Shown in pieces: positions 1 through 5,523 of a stretch of DNA of 6,163 nucleotides. The notes beneath the pieces were generated by a model, which saw only the letters and a program-made list of their open reading frames with translations, did not search any database and was not told where the DNA came from. Positions within the stretch are counted from its first letter, which is position 1, and each line of letters starts with the position of its first letter. Source of the DNA: Oscillospiraceae bacterium (lineage in GTDB: Bacteria; Bacillota; Clostridia; Oscillospirales; Ruminococcaceae); NCBI GenBank assembly GCA_029240015.1, contig JARBTU010000111.1, positions 1-6,163 on the forward strand, written 5' to 3'. Position numbers and translations under genes: made by a program.

Positions 1-1
1 C

Positions 2-103
2 GGAAAAGCCGAGGCAGTTGATGAAGAAGTTTCCGAGAGCAACTTTGACACCGCGAAAGAAGCAAGAGAAAGCTGCCCTGTAAGCGTTATTGATTTATCT
101 TAA
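2..103 (+). CDS. Ferredoxin, C-terminal end (partial)
   Basis: Only the last 33 codons are in the window, entering in the frame that starts at base 2 and ending at TAA 101-103. The tail has acidic residues followed by ARESCPVSVIDLS. The 'SCPVxxI' ending is typical of the last cluster-binding cysteine and the C-terminus of small bacterial [4Fe-4S] ferredoxins, which are cytoplasmic low-potential electron carriers. Only that one cysteine is visible, so the number of clusters cannot be judged from here. A C-terminal ferredoxin domain of a larger protein is also possible, but an end so soon after the CPV motif fits a small stand-alone ferredoxin. The gene converges on the amidohydrolase gene and is followed by a strong palindromic terminator. 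Confidence 0.75.
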   Translation, partial: GKAEAVDEEVSESNFDTAKEARESCPVSVIDLS

Positions 104-119
104 TTTTTTTACAACCAAA

Positions 120-157
120 CAACAAGTCCTATTGAGCATGCTCAATAGGACTTGTTG
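120..157. terminator. Perfect 38-bp palindrome, probable bidirectional terminator
   Basis: Bases 120-138 are the exact reverse complement of 139-157, so either strand can fold into a stem of about 17 bp with a 4-nt CATG loop. It lies between two convergent genes, 16 bases after the ferredoxin stop and 2 bases beyond the amidohydrolase stop. The plus side is followed by CTTTATT and the minus side by GTTTGGTTGT, both moderately T-rich. This fits a shared intrinsic terminator serving both directions, better on the plus strand. Confidence 0.8.
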
Positions 158-159
158 CT

Positions 160-1329
160 TTATTCCTGCAGATTTCTAAAAACAATTGTTCCATCAATAA
201 TAGTATATAATGTCTTTGTGAAAACTTCCATAGGGTTTCCGTCAAATATAGCGATATCTGCGTCTTTTCCTTGCTGTATACTGCCTACTCTGTCACTTAC
301 ATTGCAAATTTCCGCCGCATTAATGGTGATAGCTTTCAGTGCTTCTTCAACACCCAACCCTTCTTTTGCGGCAAATCCGGCGCAGATAGGAAGATATTGT
401 ATCCTTGTTACGGGATGATCCGTTGTAATTGCAACTTTTACTCCCGCCTCATGCAAAATCCCGGGAGTTTTAAAGTCCATGTTTTGAACCTCGATTTTGC
501 TTCTGGATGACATTGTGGGTCCCACAATAGCCGGGAATCCCGACGCTTTGATTTCCTCCGTAATTAAATGTCCTTCGGTACAGTGGTCCAACGTCATATT
601 CAAGTCAAACTGTTTGGCAATGCGAATGGCGGTCAAAATATCATCCGCTCTGTGAACATGAGCTTTTAGAGGAATCTTCTTATTAAAAACGGGAATCCAG
701 CAATCCAGTTTGTAATCGGTTTCAAAGCTTTCTCCGTTCTTTTGAGCATTCTCTTTGCTGGTTTTATATTGCTTTGCGGCGAGGAGTTCCTGCCTTAAAA
801 GTGCGCCGATTGACATCCTGGTCGTCGGCATGACATTATTGTTGCTGTAAGTCGATTTTGGATTTTCTCCAAACGCCACTTTCATCGCGGCAGGCTCCAA
901 AACGGTCATATGGTCAATCACCCTGCCATAAGTTTTCATGAACAAGAACTGTCCGCCGACAACATTTGAGCTCCCCGGTCCCACCATGACAGAAGTGATC
1001 CCCACACTAATGGCATTATGGAAAGCCGAGTCCATTGGATTCACTGCGTCCAGCGCCTTAAGGTACGGCGTAATAGGTTTGGTCATTTCGTTGCAGTCAT
1101 CACCCTCAAATCCCTTTTTCTCTTCGGTAATCCCGATATGGCAATGTGCTTCAATAATTCCGGGTATGACCCAACATCCTTTTGCATCAATAATTGTTAC
1201 ATCGTCAGATTTCGGTACATCAATTTTCTGTGCCACTTTTTCTATCTTTTTCCCCTTGATCAAAACACATCCGTTTTCATAATTCTCCCCTGCCATTGTA
1301 ATAATCTTTCCGTTTTTAATGAGCAACAT
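160..1329 (-). CDS. Metal-dependent amidohydrolase (imidazolonepropionase-like superfamily)
   Basis: A 389-residue cytoplasmic amidohydrolase-superfamily enzyme, presumably hydrolysing an amide, lactam or related C-N bond; the substrate cannot be told from sequence. Residues 1-58 form the usual N-terminal beta part (LLIKNGKII, then VIPGIIEAHCHIG). Metal-site motifs follow in family order: H62-x-H64 on strand 1, H224/H226 in KAHVHRAD, H249 in TLDHC, and D304 with H305 in TTDHPV. The C-terminal part returns to the beta sandwich (GSIQQGKDADIAIFDGNP). The length is normal for COG1228-type proteins. True HutI is a different branch and no histidine-utilisation neighbour is present, so no symbol is given. 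ATG at 1327-1329 is preceded by GAGGA (1336-1340) at six bases. It appears to be transcribed alone, as a terminator lies upstream at 1402-1439 and another downstream. Confidence 0.85.
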   Translation of the reverse strand: MLLIKNGKIITMAGENYENGCVLIKGKKIEKVAQKIDVPKSDDVTIIDAKGCWVIPGIIEAHCHIGITEEKKGFEGDDCNEMTKPITPYLKALDAVNPMDSAFHNAISVGITSVMVGPGSSNVVGGQFLFMKTYGRVIDHMTVLEPAAMKVAFGENPKSTYSNNNVMPTTRMSIGALLRQELLAAKQYKTSKENAQKNGESFETDYKLDCWIPVFNKKIPLKAHVHRADDILTAIRIAKQFDLNMTLDHCTEGHLITEEIKASGFPAIVGPTMSSRSKIEVQNMDFKTPGILHEAGVKVAITTDHPVTRIQYLPICAGFAAKEGLGVEEALKAITINAAEICNVSDRVGSIQQGKDADIAIFDGNPMEVFTKTLYTIIDGTIVFRNLQE

Positions 1330-1343
1330 AGAATTTCCTCTTT

Positions 1344-1391
1344 CATGATAAAATGATTTGTTATTGATATAGTATTACCATTTTTATCATG
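1344..1391. repeat. Inverted repeat flanking the amidohydrolase promoter region
   Basis: CATGATAAAA at 1344-1353 recurs as its exact reverse complement TTTTATCATG at 1382-1391, with 28 bases between. Allowing one extra A, the match extends to CATGATAAAATG versus CATGATAAAAATG. The arms flank the candidate -10 region, with the start-proximal arm only a few bases upstream of the ribosome binding site. It could be a pair of operator half-sites. If transcription starts between the arms, it could not act as an RNA hairpin. Confidence 0.5.
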
Positions 1392-1394
1392 CAA
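1366..1394 (-). promoter_or_regulatory. Candidate weak promoter of the amidohydrolase gene
   Basis: On the minus strand, TTGCAT (1389-1394) and TATATC (1366-1371) are 17 bases apart. They match the sigma-A boxes at about 3/6 and 4/6. An overlapping TACTAT (1369-1374) is a better -10 but lacks a well-placed -35. The position between the upstream terminator and the start codon makes a promoter here likely, but the exact boxes are uncertain. Confidence 0.35.
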
Positions 1395-1401
1395 ATATCA
1401 A

Positions 1402-1439
1402 ATAAAAGACCAATTGATTTAAAACAATCGGTCTTTTAT
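1402..1439 (-). terminator. Intrinsic terminator of the transporter/flavin reductase transcript
   Basis: Bases 1402-1416 pair with 1425-1439 around an 8-nt loop, ending in a T-rich tract on the minus strand. The one position that breaks the plus-strand stem (A1412 opposite C1429) becomes a G-U wobble in the minus-strand RNA, so the 15-bp stem is complete only in that direction. It starts 12 bases beyond the stop codon of the flavin reductase-rubredoxin gene. Confidence 0.85.
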
Positions 1440-1450
1440 AAACATAAAAA

Positions 1451-2074
1451 CTATACTTTCTGAAAAACTTCTCTTCCCTTTTTGCAAACGGGACAGACAA
1501 AATCATCCGGCAATGTGGCTTCCTCATGAACATAGCCGCAAATACTACACTTATATCCTTTTTTGGCTTTCTCCTCTTTGTAAGAAGGTGCGTTCTTAGG
1601 AGTCTTTCCTTTTTTGACCTGATAATAATAATCGTATGTCATCACAGGCTCATCCGAAAGGATTTCTGCCTGTTCCACTTCCCCAATAAACGTGATGTGT
1701 GTTCCCACGTCATGGGTGGAAATCACTTTACAGCTAAACATGGAAGCCATCTCTTTTACGACATATTTTGTTCCGAAGTCATCTGTCTTAACCTCGAATC
1801 CCTCGAATTTGTCGACGTTTTTCCCTGACCTGAATCCAAATTTTGCAATGGTGTTCATGCTTGCGTTTTGTGTAATAACGGTCGCATTAAAGTGCTTGGA
1901 CTCTTCAATCAGCTTCGTTGTGAAATTCTCTTTACTTAATGTAACCGAAAGCTTTTCAGGCATAGCAGTTACCTGAATCAGCGTATTAGCGATACAGCCG
2001 CTTTGTTTTTCCTCAAAGCTCCCTGAAACAATGTATAATCCATAGCTTAGTTTAAAAAATGCTTGTATATCCAT
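1451..2074 (-). CDS. hrb: Flavin reductase-rubredoxin fusion (high molecular weight rubredoxin type)
   Basis: Residues about 1-160 match the FMN-binding split-barrel flavin reductase family (SYGLYIVSG near the start, GCIANTLIQVTAMPEKLSVTL, then FNATVI and the THITFIGEV strand). After a lysine-rich linker comes a rubredoxin-like iron site with CxxC (SICGY) and CPVC. Only 14 residues separate the second and third cysteines, far fewer than in full rubredoxins, so this is a short, rubrerythrin-type domain. In Moorella thermoacetica, a protein of this architecture passes electrons from NADH to the flavodiiron protein FprA for NO or O2 reduction. No fprA is in this window, so its partner is inferred. 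A longer frame begins at 2080, but that ATG touches the AGGAGGA sequence. The ATG at 2072-2074 has proper 7-base spacing and gives 207 residues. It is downstream of, and probably cotranscribed with, the metal transporter gene (37-base gap). Confidence 0.85.
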   Translation of the reverse strand: MDIQAFFKLSYGLYIVSGSFEEKQSGCIANTLIQVTAMPEKLSVTLSKENFTTKLIEESKHFNATVITQNASMNTIAKFGFRSGKNVDKFEGFEVKTDDFGTKYVVKEMASMFSCKVISTHDVGTHITFIGEVEQAEILSDEPVMTYDYYYQVKKGKTPKNAPSYKEEKAKKGYKCSICGYVHEEATLPDDFVCPVCKKGREVFQKV

Positions 2075-2080
2075 TTTCAT

Positions 2081-2087
2081 TCCTCCT
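2081..2087 (-). promoter_or_regulatory. Ribosome binding site that decides the hrb start
   Basis: The minus strand reads AGGAGGA immediately followed by ATG AAA ATG. The first ATG (2078-2080) has no spacer. The second (2072-2074) lies 7 bases after AGGAGG, the usual distance, so initiation at the second is preferred. Confidence 0.75.
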
Positions 2088-2111
2088 GTTTTTTAAGCTT
2101 TGCTCACAAAA

Positions 2112-2888
2112 TCAAACAATATGAGTCAATGGCATCAAGCAGATGCCTATCAGTGTAGATACGAGCGCCTCCCTGTCATGCCCGTATTGGCGGGAAGACG
2201 GAATAAGCTCTTCAATCGATATGTATATCATGATTCCTGTAACCAGTGCCAATATTGCACCCAGCAAAAAACCACTCATAAAAGGCCTTAAGACCAAAAA
2301 AGCCAATAATGCGCCAACCGGTTCGGCAATCCCTGAAAGAAACGTGTATTTAAACGCCTTCCTTCTGCTTCCTGTCGCATAAAAAGTCGGCATTGCTACC
2401 GCGATTCCCTCCGGTATATTGTGTAAAGCGATCGCTACCGCAACGGAGATTCCCAGTGCCGCATCCTGATATCCAGCCATGAAGGTAGCAATTCCTTCGG
2501 GAAAGTTATGTATTCCTATAGCCAGCATCGACACAAATCCCACTCTAAACAGGTTATTGTGGGGACTTTCTCCAAGCGTCTCATCATATTCCTGATGCGG
2601 TACCAGTTTATCAAGCGATGCCGCAAGAATCACTCCAACAACCAGAAAGGCAACCGCCAAAAGAATCCCAAGTCTGTTTCCTTGAGCTTGCTTTAAAAAA
2701 GTGTTTGCTGTAGGGAACAAATCCGTAAAGGATACACTAAGCATAATTCCTGCTGTAAAGCCCAATGAGATGGTCAAAAGTTTCTCGCTCTTGCGATTTG
2801 TAAAAACGGTCACGACCGCGCCTATCAATGTAGACATCCCTGCAATGAGTGCAAGAATCAGTGCCCGAACAGAGGCTTCTTCGAACAA
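2112..2888 (-). CDS. zupT: ZIP-family divalent metal transporter (ZupT-like)
   Basis: A 258-residue inner-membrane protein, the usual ZupT length, expected to import Zn2+ and possibly Fe2+ or Mn2+. About eight hydrophobic segments are visible (roughly residues 6-30, 36-58, 74-95, 117-139, 145-168, 180-200, 207-228, 240-256). The two ZIP metal-site motifs are intact: HNFPEG (127-132) and HNIPEG (156-161). SGIAEPVG with E189 and the E226-E227 pair late in the protein are also typical. The start is TTG (2886-2888). No ATG is available at the family N-terminus, and AAGGGGAG (2896-2903) lies 7 bases upstream. A near-consensus promoter stands just before it. It is the first gene of a probable two-gene minus-strand transcript with the flavin reductase-rubredoxin gene. 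Metal specificity cannot be read from the sequence. It could equally be annotated as a general ZIP or GufA-like transporter. Confidence 0.9.
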   Translation of the reverse strand: MFEEASVRALILALIAGMSTLIGAVVTVFTNRKSEKLLTISLGFTAGIMLSVSFTDLFPTANTFLKQAQGNRLGILLAVAFLVVGVILAASLDKLVPHQEYDETLGESPHNNLFRVGFVSMLAIGIHNFPEGIATFMAGYQDAALGISVAVAIALHNIPEGIAVAMPTFYATGSRRKAFKYTFLSGIAEPVGALLAFLVLRPFMSGFLLGAILALVTGIMIYISIEELIPSSRQYGHDREALVSTLIGICLMPLTHIV

Positions 2889-2895
2889 AACCCAA

Positions 2896-2903
2896 CTCCC
2901 CTT
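2896..2903 (-). promoter_or_regulatory. Ribosome binding site supporting the TTG start of zupT
   Basis: The minus strand reads AAGGGGAG, 7 bases before TTG (2886-2888). There is no ATG near the family N-terminus, and the next in-frame methionine is residue 18, inside the first membrane segment. TTG initiation is therefore the best choice. Confidence 0.7.
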
Positions 2904-2925
2904 TTATCTTTTAACTAATATTTCT

Positions 2926-2954
2926 ATTATATCTTTAATGGTTCTTTGAGTCAA
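2926..2954 (-). promoter_or_regulatory. Sigma-A promoter of zupT
   Basis: On the minus strand, TTGACT (2949-2954) and TATAAT (2926-2931) are separated by exactly 17 bases, giving 11 of 12 consensus positions. Transcription would start about 30 bases upstream of the TTG start codon and could run through both minus-strand genes to the terminator at 1402-1439. No Zur or Fur box was recognised around it. Confidence 0.88.
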
Positions 2955-2990
2955 TTCTATAAATGAAAATAATGTGAATGGGGGAATATA

Positions 2991-3019
2991 TTGACATCAA
3001 TTGCTTCAAAACCTATAAT
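2991..3019 (+). promoter_or_regulatory. Perfect-consensus sigma-A promoter upstream of the thioredoxin operon
   Basis: TTGACA (2991-2996), a 17-base spacer and TATAAT (3014-3019) match all 12 consensus positions. Transcription would start near 3026, leaving a leader of about 126 bases before the thioredoxin ATG. It is back-to-back with the zupT promoter, with 36 bases between the two -35 boxes. The palindrome at 3063-3081 lies downstream of this start, where a bound protein could act as a roadblock. Confidence 0.85.
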
Positions 3020-3062
3020 AGAAGTAGGAAGAATTGTTCTCCATACATAAGAATCAACCTCC

Positions 3063-3081
3063 TCTGTGATTTTGTCACAGA
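3063..3081. promoter_or_regulatory. Crp/Fnr-type palindromic operator candidate
   Basis: TCTGTGA (3063-3069) and TCACAGA (3075-3081) form a perfect inverted repeat with a 5-base centre. The half-site TGTGA is that of CRP-like regulators. The centre at 3072 lies about 42 bases upstream of the start expected from a -10-like TATTAT at 3103-3108, the spacing of class II activation. A TATAAT at 3124-3129 would instead put it near -63, a class I spacing. The same operon encodes a Crp/Fnr protein whose helix residues suit TGTGA. CRP sites usually have a 6-base centre, so the 5-base gap is a departure. Confidence 0.65.
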
Positions 3082-3102
3082 AACAACTGCTCTGTTTGTG
3101 TA

Positions 3103-3129
3103 TATTATAAGATGTAAAAGTTTTATAAT
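3103..3129 (+). promoter_or_regulatory. Two possible -10 boxes of an activator-dependent promoter
   Basis: TATTAT (3103-3108) and TATAAT (3124-3129) lie downstream of the palindrome, without a convincing -35 box at 17 bases. Promoters activated by Crp/Fnr proteins often lack a good -35, so either could be a second, regulated start for the operon. The region is very A/T-rich, so such boxes can arise by chance. Confidence 0.35.
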
Positions 3130-3151
3130 ATTAAACAAAAGGAGAATTCTT

Positions 3152-3466
3152 ATGTCAGTAATTACAATTACAAAGCAACATTTTGAAGATGAAATCGTTC
3201 ATTCCAATAAAACAGTTCTGATGGATTTTTGGGCACCCTGGTGTATTCCTTGCAAGGCAATTTCTCCCATTATTGACGAAATTGCAGATGAAGCGGATGA
3301 AAATGTTCTCGTGGGCAAAATAAACGTTGATGAACAAACCGAGCTTGCAGATCAATTTGATGTTATGAGCATTCCCACGCTGGTGATTTTAAAAAACGGG
3401 AAAGTACATTCAAAAGCGGTTGGTGTTAAGCCAAAAGAATCCATTCTCAGTATGTTGGAGGAATAA
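3152..3466 (+). CDS. Thioredoxin with CIPC active site
   Basis: A 104-residue single-domain cytoplasmic thioredoxin of normal family length with no signal peptide. DFWAPW leads into the redox motif W30-C31-I32-P33-C34, the lysine KINVDE segment follows, and the cis-proline is P75 in MSIPT, with LKNGK after it. The canonical motif is CGPC; isoleucine replaces glycine here, which should shift redox potential or partner choice. It would reduce disulfides or persulfides on partner proteins, likely those encoded next to it. The start is ATG 3152-3154 with AAAGGAG (GGAG at 3141-3144), 7 bases upstream. The open frame extends to 2978, but that extension runs through the promoter and palindrome and resembles no thioredoxin. 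It is the first gene of the operon, and the rhodanese gene starts 4 bases after its stop codon. No thioredoxin reductase is in the window. Confidence 0.93.
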   Translation: MSVITITKQHFEDEIVHSNKTVLMDFWAPWCIPCKAISPIIDEIADEADENVLVGKINVDEQTELADQFDVMSIPTLVILKNGKVHSKAVGVKPKESILSMLEE

Positions 3467-3469
3467 ATT

Positions 3470-3799
3470 ATGTTTGGTTTTCTTAAAGCAAATCAGAAAT
3501 CAATCACTATGCAACAGGCACAAGCCGAGCTTTTGAAGGATCGCGCCATTATTCTTATTGATGTAAGGATGGCGGATGAGTACATACAAGGGCACATTCC
3601 AGGGAGTATGAACATCCCGCTCAATTCTATACAGGATATAAAAACTAAAGTGCCCGACAAATCAGCCAGGATATTTGTTCATTGTTTAAGCGGTGCAAGA
3701 AGCCAGAGAGCATGTGGTATACTTAATACCCTGGGATACACCGATGTAACCAATATCGGCGGCATCAATTCTTGGAGAGGAAAAATAGAAAGGGGATAA
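3470..3799 (+). CDS. Single-domain rhodanese-like sulfurtransferase
   Basis: A 109-residue cytoplasmic protein consisting of one rhodanese domain, the normal size for GlpE/PspE-like members. Diagnostic parts are LIDVRMADEYIQGHIPGSMNIP (D31-V32-R33, H42-I43-P44-G45) and the active-site loop C72-L-S-G-A-R77, in which C72 would carry the persulfide. The end, NIGGINSWRG, is the common 'GG..W' finish. A six-residue loop is typical of sulfurtransferases rather than Cdc25-like phosphatases. The ATG at 3470 is preceded by GGAGG (3457-3461) lying inside the last codons of the thioredoxin gene, which suggests translational coupling. The flavoprotein gene follows after only 3 bases. Donor and acceptor of the sulfur are not shown; thioredoxin or the flavoprotein are the likely partners by context. 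Confidence 0.92.
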   Translation: MFGFLKANQKSITMQQAQAELLKDRAIILIDVRMADEYIQGHIPGSMNIPLNSIQDIKTKVPDKSARIFVHCLSGARSQRACGILNTLGYTDVTNIGGINSWRGKIERG

Positions 3800-3802
3800 A
3801 AA

Positions 3803-5497
3803 ATGAAAGTGCTGATTGTTGGCGGGGTTGCCGGCGGTGCATCAGCTGCCGCCAGACTGAGAAGACTGGATGAAACCGCACAAATCATTATCTTTGAAAA
3901 AAGCCCTTATATCTCTTACGCAAACTGCGGGCTTCCTTACTATATCGGAGGAGAAATCACAGAAAAATCTGCACTTACCCTCCAAACGCCGCAAAGTTTT
4001 AAAACCCGTTTTAATATAGACGTTAGAGTCAATAGCGAAGTGGTTGAGATATCTCCGTCCCAAAAAAACATTAAAGTCATAAACCTGCAGGATGGAACAG
4101 CTTATTACGAAAATTATGATAAACTCATTTTATCCCCGGGAGCGCAACCCATAAGACCTCCGATTGATGGCATTGATTCTGAACGGATTTTCACTTTGAG
4201 AAATGTTCCCGACACCTATAAAATCAAAGATTTTATAGAGGAAAACAATCCTCAAACTGCTTTGATTGTCGGTGGGGGATATATCGGCATAGAGATGGCG
4301 GAAAACTTATCCAAAATAGGCATCGATGTAACCATCGCTGAACTTTCAGACCACATCATCGGTCCTCTTGATTTTGACATGGCATGCGAAGCAGAACGAT
4401 ATCTTAAGAAAAAAGGCATCAAACTGCTTTTAAAAAACGGCGTACAGTCTTTTAAACAAACCGACAAACATATCGAAGCAAATCTTTCGGACCGAACCGT
4501 TTCAGTCGACATGGTCTTATTGTCGGTTGGTGTTCGTCCCGATACCAAGCTTGCAATCGATGCAGGTATCAAAACAAACGCCCGCGAAAGCATTGTTGTA
4601 GATTCTTACATGCAAACCTCTTCAGATAATATTTATGCCGTGGGGGACGCAGTGGAAGTGACCGAGTTTGTTTCCGGAAACAAAACTTTTATTCCTTTAG
4701 CAGGCCCCGCAAACAAACAGGGGCGTATTGCGGCAGACAATATTTGCGGACTGCAAACCGAATATAAAGGCACACAAGGATCTTCTATCTTAAAAATATT
4801 TGACATGACAGTTGCCTCAACAGGGCTGAATGAAAAAACAGCCAAGCTGTCAGGCTTTGACTATGATAAAGTGTACACCCTTTCCACTTCCCATGCATCC
4901 TATTATTCCGGTGCAACCAACATGACTCTTAAAACTATTTTTGAAAAAACCACAGGCAAGATACTGGGTGCACAAATTGTTGGATTTGATGGTGTTGACA
5001 AACGGTGTGATGTTTTTGCAACCGCAATCAGAGCAGAAATGACCGCTTTTGATTTGACTGAACTGGAGCTTTGTTATGCACCGCCGTTTTCATCTGCGAA
5101 AGATCCGGTCAACATGGCGGGATATGTAATAGAAAATATCCTGACTGGAAAAGTAAAACAGTTCCACTGGCACGACGTCAAGAACCTACCAAGAGATGGG
5201 AGTGTTCACTTATTGGACGTTCGCACTAAAGAAGAATATGTAAGAGGTCATATTGAAGGATTTATCAACATTCCTGTGGATGAGTTAAGAGAAAATTTAA
5301 ATCTGCTTGATGCAAGTAAGCGTGTTTATGTGAACTGCCAAAGTGCTTTAAGAAGCTATATCGCTTGCCAGATTTTGAGCCAAAATGGATTTAACTGTTA
5401 TAATCTTTCCGGAGGATATCGGCTGTATGAGTCTGTGATGGAAAATGCTTCTTTTAACGAAAAACTCTCTCAGCCTTGCGGTGCAAGCTGTCAATAA
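3803..5497 (+). CDS. CoA-disulfide reductase-type flavoprotein with C-terminal rhodanese domain
   Basis: A 564-residue cytoplasmic FAD enzyme of the CoADR-RHD class, which reduces CoA disulfide, CoA persulfide or polysulfide with NAD(P)H. Residues 1-35 hold the FAD fold (VGGVAGGASAAARLRR). SYANCGLPYYIGG contains the single catalytic cysteine C42 of the CoADR/NADH-peroxidase group. GGGYIG (157-162) with E180 at the end of the next strand is the dinucleotide site, and the glutamate favours NADH. AVGDAVEV (279-286) is the second FAD motif, and YAPPFSSAKDP (425-435) is a family signature. Residues about 452-545 are a rhodanese domain with LLDVRTKEEYVRGHI and the loop C512-Q-S-A-L-R517. A tail with C559 and C563 (PCGASCQ) follows. 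ATG 3803 has AGGGGA (3791-3796) six bases upstream. Plain NADH oxidase is less likely given the fused rhodanese. Confidence 0.92.
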   Translation: MKVLIVGGVAGGASAAARLRRLDETAQIIIFEKSPYISYANCGLPYYIGGEITEKSALTLQTPQSFKTRFNIDVRVNSEVVEISPSQKNIKVINLQDGTAYYENYDKLILSPGAQPIRPPIDGIDSERIFTLRNVPDTYKIKDFIEENNPQTALIVGGGYIGIEMAENLSKIGIDVTIAELSDHIIGPLDFDMACEAERYLKKKGIKLLLKNGVQSFKQTDKHIEANLSDRTVSVDMVLLSVGVRPDTKLAIDAGIKTNARESIVVDSYMQTSSDNIYAVGDAVEVTEFVSGNKTFIPLAGPANKQGRIAADNICGLQTEYKGTQGSSILKIFDMTVASTGLNEKTAKLSGFDYDKVYTLSTSHASYYSGATNMTLKTIFEKTTGKILGAQIVGFDGVDKRCDVFATAIRAEMTAFDLTELELCYAPPFSSAKDPVNMAGYVIENILTGKVKQFHWHDVKNLPRDGSVHLLDVRTKEEYVRGHIEGFINIPVDELRENLNLLDASKRVYVNCQSALRSYIACQILSQNGFNCYNLSGGYRLYESVMENASFNEKLSQPCGASCQ

Positions 5498-5523
5498 TTC
5501 TTTAAACCTAAAGGAGTGACACC

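Noticed and set aside
160..1329. Calling the amidohydrolase HutI (imidazolonepropionase)
   Set aside because: Superfamily motifs are present, but no histidine-degradation genes are nearby and I could not see HutI-specific motifs. The substrate is left open.
938..1356. Plus-strand open frames of about 110 codons opposite the amidohydrolase gene
   Set aside because: They overlap a fully supported minus-strand gene, lack ribosome binding sites and show no recognisable domain. They are shadows of its coding frame.
2955..2990. Zur or Fur operator between the divergent promoters
   Set aside because: The A/T-rich stretch has ATGAAAATAATG-like words but no clear inverted repeat matching known Fur-family boxes.
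3073..3106. TTGTCA at 3073-3078 as a -35 box for TATATT at 3101-3106
   Set aside because: The spacer would be 22 bases, too long for a sigma-A promoter. TTGTCA is part of the palindrome.
2978..3151. N-terminal extension of the thioredoxin frame back to ATG 2978
   Set aside because: It would overlap the consensus promoter and the palindrome, has no good ribosome binding site, and the added residues do not resemble a thioredoxin or a signal peptide. The ATG at 3152 has a well-placed GGAG and gives the usual length.
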